Origin: Candidatus Woesearchaeota archaeon
GTDB taxonomy: Archaea > Nanobdellota > Nanobdellia > Woesearchaeales > UBA10216
DNA: 42,812 bases
Reading direction: 5' to 3'
Assembly (NCBI GenBank): GCA_018303115.1
Contig: JAGVYT010000013.1
Location: forward strand, 1 to 42,812
Shown here piece after piece: positions 38,251 through 42,812 of the stretch. Below the pieces are notes generated by a model. That model worked only from the letters and a program-made list of their open reading frames with translations. It searched no databases and was not told the origin of the DNA. Each line of letters opens with the position of its first letter. The stretch's first letter is position 1. Made by a program: the position numbers and the translations under genes.

Positions 38251-40833
38251 TCAGGCCAAGGTAGCTTTAGAATGTATCCCCCAAATGGTTGGATCATAAG
38301 ATGCAGAATCCAACGCATAAACAACATTAGCCGGGTCCTGAAAGGCTGCTTTAAACTTGTCCGGCATACCAGAGAAATCAAGTGTAATTTGAGCGCCTTC
38401 AATTCCTCTAAACTTGCCTGTAGCCCTTAAATAAGGATGATATACGCCTGTAACACCGCCTTCCTCAAGCTGCCTGATAAAATCGGGATTTGAAAGGTGA
38501 TAAATAATAACACTGCCTTTATCAAAGGGCGGCATCCCCAGATTCTTTCTTCTGACAGCTCTTTCATATACTGATGATGCAAGATATTCGTCTATTATAA
38601 GTCTCCAGTCGGAATCCCTTTGTTGGCTTGGCTGCAGTAATTCTGCCATAAGTTCGCTGTCAATAATCTTCCAAGCATACAATCGCCCTAATTCAGTCGC
38701 TTTCGACCTTTGCAAAAGGCCTTTTTCTTCCAAATATTCAACAATGGGCTCCAGTTCTGAAGAAACACAGCCTATTGAAAATTGTTTTCCTCTCACACCT
38801 TTAGCGAAGTCCATAAGTGAATTTGCAACTATTCTGTGGTCTGCCCCGGCAAGGATTGCCAGACTAAGCAAATGTTTAACAACGTCTTCAGAAACGCCAA
38901 GTTCTCTTGCTGCGCTACCATAGGAAACTGTTTCAATATAACTCTCTTCAGCAACTGCTGGCGTTTCACCAACTAAATCAGAAATTTCTTCACCACCCAA
39001 ATCAACATCAGGAGGGAATTCCTCATCCGCTATAGAAGCAGAAAAATCGTCCGGGTATATTTTACCATCCGGCTCTACCGGAGCAGCATCATCCTCACGA
39101 AGAACATCTTCCACTGTAGGCAGTGTTTTATGTTTGGCGCCTGCAGGTCTGCTACTTGGTTTAGAAGCCTTTGGTAATTTTCTCTTACCTTGCAGCATAA
39201 TTTCTAAAATGTCTTCTAAATGCTCAACAGAGTAAACAAAAAAGTTAGAGCCGGGAATCTTCTGAACATAACCCGAGCCAATAAGCTCTGGCAGCCGCCT
39301 AGAGAATCTCGCTTTATATCGTAGTATGGAGTTAAAAGCGGGATTACGCTCCGCAAGAGCCTCCTGAAACTCAGATGAAACTATAACTTTTCTGCCGTTC
39401 ATCAAATCCTCAAAACCGGATGTAGTCTTAATAGCGCCATCGTTGACTATAATCAAACTAGACTTGACCAAAGAGGAATATGCACTAGGAGGCAAACCAT
39501 ACTCAGCCATAAAAGAGGCCTTAACAGCGCCTGCTCGGAGTCTTGGAGGTGCTGGCTTGATAGCTGATTTAATAGTTGCAGGAGAAGAGTGCTGTCCTCT
39601 TGAAAGAATCCTTAAAATATCTTCCAAGTGATTGGGAGAATACAGAAAATGAGATGTGTTTCCAATTCTCATGATATGACCTGAAGCTTCAAGAGCATGG
39701 CGTCTATTTGTAAATCTAGTTCTATATGCAGAACTATTTGGGTTTAAACTTGGTTCAATTCTATGAAGAAGTTCACGAAGCTCAGCATGATTCAAAAATC
39801 TCCTCCCTTCCATTAAGCTATCAAAAGCAGGCGTTGTTCTTATTCCGGCAGATGTAACTGCTATCAACTTCGTACAAAGGAAATGTTTATAGGCTCCGGA
39901 AGGCATTCCGTATTTCTTAGTAAATTCAGCTTTAAGCTCAGTAAAGGTAAAGGCATGGCCTCTACGAAGTTGCGGAAATGTTATAGTGTCTGCAGTTATA
40001 ATATCTGCAATACTTTGAAATTTTAAAGGGTTGGAAAAATAAACATTCTGATTGCTTCCTGGAAACCCAAACTCATAAATCAGCCCTTTAGATGTCAGAA
40101 TTGTCAGTCTTTTTCTCCAATGCTGATGAAAATTTACAGATGTAAGCTTTTTACCTTTCCCATTTAGAAATGTTCTTATAGCCAAGGGATGGAGAACCTC
40201 TTTATCCCTGATTCTATTCCAAAAATCTTGGGGTAACAGCAATTCACCGTCATCCCTTGTTCGAATTACTCCCAAATTTACCAGCGTTTCTAAGGCAGCA
40301 CTACTGATTTTTTTCTCTTCTGCAAACTGCTCTCTCGGCAAAACTACCGGCTCTGCCCAGTCGAAAAGATATGCTGATAAAGTTGGAAGAGGCTGCTTCG
40401 TGGAAGGCTCTAATTTCATGATTTCCAAAAAACGGCTCCAGCTCGCATTATCAGTTCTATACAAAGAAAACCAATTTTTTGAATTTTTGCTGCCTATATG
40501 CATAAACAGTCCAGCTTCCTCAAGCAAACCTGTTTTTATGCTAAAGAAGGCATCAAAGGTGAGTCGGCCAGATTCATAACAAACTGCTGCAAATTCTGTT
40601 GGATGAAAAACAGCCCTGCCTTCAATTAACTTATCAAAAGCAGAAGAATCTGTAACTTTGCCATCTTCCCCTCTAACCAATTGATTTTCAAGAAGAATCC
40701 TATATTGACGGGTATTCAAATTGTGTTTAATAAGAAACTCCAATACAGAAAGGGGAGAGGTTCCAGCAGGAGCAGCAGCTTCTTGCAGACCGACAGGTTC
40801 CCCAACGAGAGAATCTATATTGTCAGCCGACAT
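38251..40833 (-). CDS. Unrecognised repeat protein between herA and mre11, about 860 aa
   Basis: No family is recognised. It is built from related modules. The clearest are residues 310-415 (FTKKYGMPSGAYKHFLCTKLI ... LMEGRRFLNHAELRELLHRI ... FLYSPNHLEDILRILSRG) and 440-555 (FMAEYGLPPSAYSSLVKSSL ... LMNGRKVIVSSEFQEALAER ... FVYSVEHLEDILEIMLQG). A degenerate version lies near residue 40 (YRILLENQLV ... LIEGRAVFHPTEFAAV). Each looks like a pair of winged-helix-type units. An acidic linker spans 565-640; the C-terminal 200 residues form a different mixed domain. Start set at 40833 by a TATA box; a TTG at 40851 is possible. The gene looks more A+T rich than its neighbours. Confidence 0.8.
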   Translation of the reverse strand: MSADNIDSLVGEPVGLQEAAAPAGTSPLSVLEFLIKHNLNTRQYRILLENQLVRGEDGKVTDSSAFDKLIEGRAVFHPTEFAAVCYESGRLTFDAFFSIKTGLLEEAGLFMHIGSKNSKNWFSLYRTDNASWSRFLEIMKLEPSTKQPLPTLSAYLFDWAEPVVLPREQFAEEKKISSAALETLVNLGVIRTRDDGELLLPQDFWNRIRDKEVLHPLAIRTFLNGKGKKLTSVNFHQHWRKRLTILTSKGLIYEFGFPGSNQNVYFSNPLKFQSIADIITADTITFPQLRRGHAFTFTELKAEFTKKYGMPSGAYKHFLCTKLIAVTSAGIRTTPAFDSLMEGRRFLNHAELRELLHRIEPSLNPNSSAYRTRFTNRRHALEASGHIMRIGNTSHFLYSPNHLEDILRILSRGQHSSPATIKSAIKPAPPRLRAGAVKASFMAEYGLPPSAYSSLVKSSLIIVNDGAIKTTSGFEDLMNGRKVIVSSEFQEALAERNPAFNSILRYKARFSRRLPELIGSGYVQKIPGSNFFVYSVEHLEDILEIMLQGKRKLPKASKPSSRPAGAKHKTLPTVEDVLREDDAAPVEPDGKIYPDDFSASIADEEFPPDVDLGGEEISDLVGETPAVAEESYIETVSYGSAARELGVSEDVVKHLLSLAILAGADHRIVANSLMDFAKGVRGKQFSIGCVSSELEPIVEYLEEKGLLQRSKATELGRLYAWKIIDSELMAELLQPSQQRDSDWRLIIDEYLASSVYERAVRRKNLGMPPFDKGSVIIYHLSNPDFIRQLEEGGVTGVYHPYLRATGKFRGIEGAQITLDFSGMPDKFKAAFQDPANVVYALDSASYDPTIWGIHSKATLA

Positions 40834-40855
40834 TATTAGCACGCTAATCAAGCCC

Positions 40856-40866
40856 AGTATAAAACT
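40856..40866 (-). promoter_or_regulatory. TATA box of the repeat-protein gene
   Basis: On the minus strand AGTTTTATACT lies about 28 bases before the ATG at 40833. So the gene has its own promoter rather than depending on herA readthrough. Confidence 0.5.
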
Positions 40867-40983
40867 TTTATCTATATGTGGTCAACTTCCCAATAATCAA
40901 GTTGAGTTCAGCATCAACAACAGATGTAATCCCGAAAAGTTCCGCTATTTACCCAACTTGATATAACAACTTGGCTTTACACA

Positions 40984-42513
40984 CTAATGCAGCCCTGCAA
41001 ATTCTGTCTTGTATTCAGTCTTTGGCTGTTTCTCAAGCAAATCCTCATACAATGGAACTTTAACAGGAACAGCAAACTTAGAGAATGTGCTTGTTACTAT
41101 TGCCTCGCCTATGTCCAGGGAGGCTATTGCGCGGTCGTCCTGACTTAAGTCCTGTGAAGCTGATTCTATGACTGCTTTTCTCTCAGGGGCCGTTTCAAGT
41201 CCTAAAATTATTTTTGTGCTGATGTTTGCAAGTACCTGCCTTGGCATTAGAGAGGGAAGCTGGGTTATCGCAGTTAAACCAAGCCTGAATTTGCGGCCTT
41301 CTCTTGCGATTCTGGAAAAAATGTTCGGGCCCTGCTCAAGCGCATCCTTCCCAAGAACGCTGGGCGCTTCCTCCAGAACAACAGAGAGAACAGGCTTGTC
41401 TTTGAGCTCGCCTGTCGTTTTGTAGTTCTGGTATCTGTTAAAAAGTTCGGAAGCGACTATGCTTCCCACCAGTATTTCAACCTGGCTGCTTAAGCTGGAA
41501 GTGTCTATTATGACTGCCTTTGATTTTTCCATGTCATCTGCAATGTCGGAAACAGTTGAAATCCCTGATTGGATGTCAAAAATGCCTTTTGAGTAAATCT
41601 CACTGCCAGATATTTCCAGATTAAGAAGCTGCAGCAGCCTTCTTTTGACGACAAGTATGGTTGCCTCATGGAAAAACCCTTCCAGAATTTCATCTTCTTC
41701 AAGAAGAATTGCCGTTATCCATTTAGAGCCGTATTTGCGGTAGTAGGCGTACAGCGCTTCCTTCTGCGGCTCAGACCAGAATACAACACCGTTGAAGTGG
41801 GCAGGTTGTATCTTGCTTATGTTGATTGCGAGGGTTCTTGCTCCGGTAGGGGGAGTGTTTGGGGTGTAGTAAACAACCTTGTCTGAGCAGTCTTTTAGCC
41901 CTGCCTTGTTTCTTCCATAGTATTCATCATGCGGGTCAAGAATAAGAAAACCTGCATATTCCCCTTGTAAAGCGCTGTGGATAATGCATGACATTAAATT
42001 GGATTTCCCTCTCCCTGTTTGCGCAGCTATAAGAACGTGGTGCGAGAACATATCCTCGCCGTTAAGATAGACTTCTGCATCAGCCGCCTTGCTTCCTGTG
42101 CGGAGGTTTCCGATAAACAGGGGGTTTTCAGGCTTTTCAAGAAAGTCATTGCAGGAAGCGTCTAGTTCTTCAACGCTTGAAAAGAAATCCGGCAGGGTTT
42201 TGCACACCCTTAAAGTGCCGTGTTTTAGCAGAAGCAATGGCTTCAGAAACGCCAGAGTGTAGTTGCGAAGTTCTGCGTCCATCAGTTCCAGGTCGTTATC
42301 GCTTTCAAGCTTCATTCCGGAAATCATCTCAAGGTTTTGCTGCGAGAGCTGGGAGCCGTAAACAAGGTCAAACACCTGAAGCAGAACCTTGCCCTGGCTG
42401 GTCTGGGCAGTCAGCAGCTGGCCTATTTCGAGTTTGGCATCGGATTTCTGCCTTACAACAATGCTGTCGAAAGATCCGGAAATGACCTGCCCTGTTGTCT
42501 TCGCCACATACAA
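40984..42513 (-). CDS. herA: HerA-type bipolar DNA helicase/translocase
   Basis: Hexameric ATPase that works with NurA, and usually Mre11-Rad50, to resect DNA ends. An N-terminal HAS-barrel ([20 protein letters not shown]) precedes the FtsK/HerA-like core: Walker A is [11 protein letters not shown], followed by [10 protein letters not shown], Walker B region [11 protein letters not shown] and the arginine-finger region [20 protein letters not shown]. Length, 509 aa, is standard. TATA near 42530-42540 (minus) supports the start at 42513. Only mre11 of its usual partners is nearby. Confidence 0.93.
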   Translation of the reverse strand: MYVAKTTGQVISGSFDSIVVRQKSDAKLEIGQLLTAQTSQGKVLLQVFDLVYGSQLSQQNLEMISGMKLESDNDLELMDAELRNYTLAFLKPLLLLKHGTLRVCKTLPDFFSSVEELDASCNDFLEKPENPLFIGNLRTGSKAADAEVYLNGEDMFSHHVLIAAQTGRGKSNLMSCIIHSALQGEYAGFLILDPHDEYYGRNKAGLKDCSDKVVYYTPNTPPTGARTLAINISKIQPAHFNGVVFWSEPQKEALYAYYRKYGSKWITAILLEEDEILEGFFHEATILVVKRRLLQLLNLEISGSEIYSKGIFDIQSGISTVSDIADDMEKSKAVIIDTSSLSSQVEILVGSIVASELFNRYQNYKTTGELKDKPVLSVVLEEAPSVLGKDALEQGPNIFSRIAREGRKFRLGLTAITQLPSLMPRQVLANISTKIILGLETAPERKAVIESASQDLSQDDRAIASLDIGEAIVTSTFSKFAVPVKVPLYEDLLEKQPKTEYKTEFAGLH

Positions 42514-42538
42514 ATGGTTTTCCGGTTGGTATTTATTG

Positions 42539-42574
42539 TTTTTGCAACTGCTGGGCGTTGCCCCGAATCCTGTT
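42539..42574 (-). promoter_or_regulatory. Shared upstream element of herA
   Basis: The minus strand begins AACAGGATTCGGG and ends at the TATA region, as does the element at 32691-32726 before rnp3. 28 of 36 positions match without gaps. Confidence 0.5.
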
Positions 42575-42748
42575 CGTGTAGCTATTGCATGCCCTCAAAC
42601 CTGTTCTCCAAAACTTCTATGACCACTCTATGGCTCACATACGGCAGAGCAGGAGGGAGGAAGTAAAGAGGAAGCGATAAACATTCGAGAAAGCTCTTTT
42701 AGGACAACGCCGAACTGCTGCTAAAATTTATAAACTCGCCGTAACAGC

Positions 42749-42812
42749 ATGGCGAAGCGTGGTGGACATAGAGGCGATAGCCGACCAGGAAAGGACAAGC
42801 ATAAGCTATGCT
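42749..42812 (+). CDS. Partial gene running off the window end
   Basis: Only 21 codons are visible: MAKRGGHRGDSRPGKDKHKL and one more. The start is basic and glycine rich, suggesting an RNA- or DNA-binding protein, but nothing can be assigned. A TATA-like AATTTATAA lies about 20 bases upstream, a little closer than elsewhere in the window. Confidence 0.4.
   Translation, partial: MAKRGGHRGDSRPGKDKHKLC

Overview
The window looks like an archaeal chromosome segment. Archaeal or eukaryote-type information genes are spread across it: a clamp-loader small subunit (RfcS), the RNase P p30 protein, a TtuA/Ncs6-type tRNA thiolase, GatB, Mre11 and HerA. A PRC-barrel protein and TATA boxes about 26 bases before many start codons (leaderless transcription) agree with this. 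Bacterial-type metabolic genes, many small lipoproteins and membrane proteins, and very short intergenic gaps suggest a DPANN-like lineage (Woesearchaeota/Pacearchaeota type). That placement is inference; no rRNA or tRNA gene, CRISPR array or transposase was found.

Layout. 1-3.3 kb: a hypothetical gene, a stand-alone Cas4-like Fe-S nuclease, an MscS-type channel and a GDT1/UPF0016 transporter. 3.3-6.4 kb: a compact zwf-gnd-pgl operon encoding the whole oxidative pentose-phosphate branch, uncommon in archaea. 6.4-7.8 kb: a 120-base hairpin element, a hypothetical gene, and a divergent pair of small winged-helix genes sharing a palindromic promoter.

7.8-21.4 kb is a dense copper/thiol-redox island. 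On the minus strand, a Met-rich membrane protein, a DUF302 protein, a Cys-rich anchored protein, a CopA-type Cu+ ATPase and a 47-residue Zn-ribbon protein run as one block. Divergent from it, a PadR regulator with a C-terminal TRASH-like Cys cluster leads a long plus-strand block: a membrane-anchored winged-helix regulator, Cys-rich anchored proteins, a DUF411 lipoprotein, several small membrane proteins with CPLC, CCAHH or ACPGC motifs, a DsbA-like oxidoreductase, a CuA-type cupredoxin lipoprotein (apparently frameshifted in its signal peptide) and DoxX. Two membrane-anchored winged-helix regulators lie next to GTTTCA/TGAAAC inverted repeats. Together these look like a copper sensing, trafficking, export and extracytoplasmic thiol-redox system, much of it made of undescribed families. 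This is my main candidate for an undescribed system.

21.4-24.8 kb: PRC-barrel protein, rfcS and an overlapping long coiled-coil protein. 24.8-31.9 kb: hairpin repeats, then a surface locus with two secreted CARDB/Cys-rich proteins that share an almost identical 5' cassette, flanked by two paralogous lipoproteins and a multi-spanning membrane protein. 32-35.3 kb: RNase P p30, tRNA thiolase, a 28-residue protein and GatB. 35.4-37 kb: a subtilase without a signal peptide, ending in a tandem repeat, with a small overlapping gene. 37-42.5 kb: mre11 and herA in one direction with an unrecognised 866-residue repeat protein between them. A further gene begins at 42749 and runs off the end. No gene-free stretch exceeds 300 bases.
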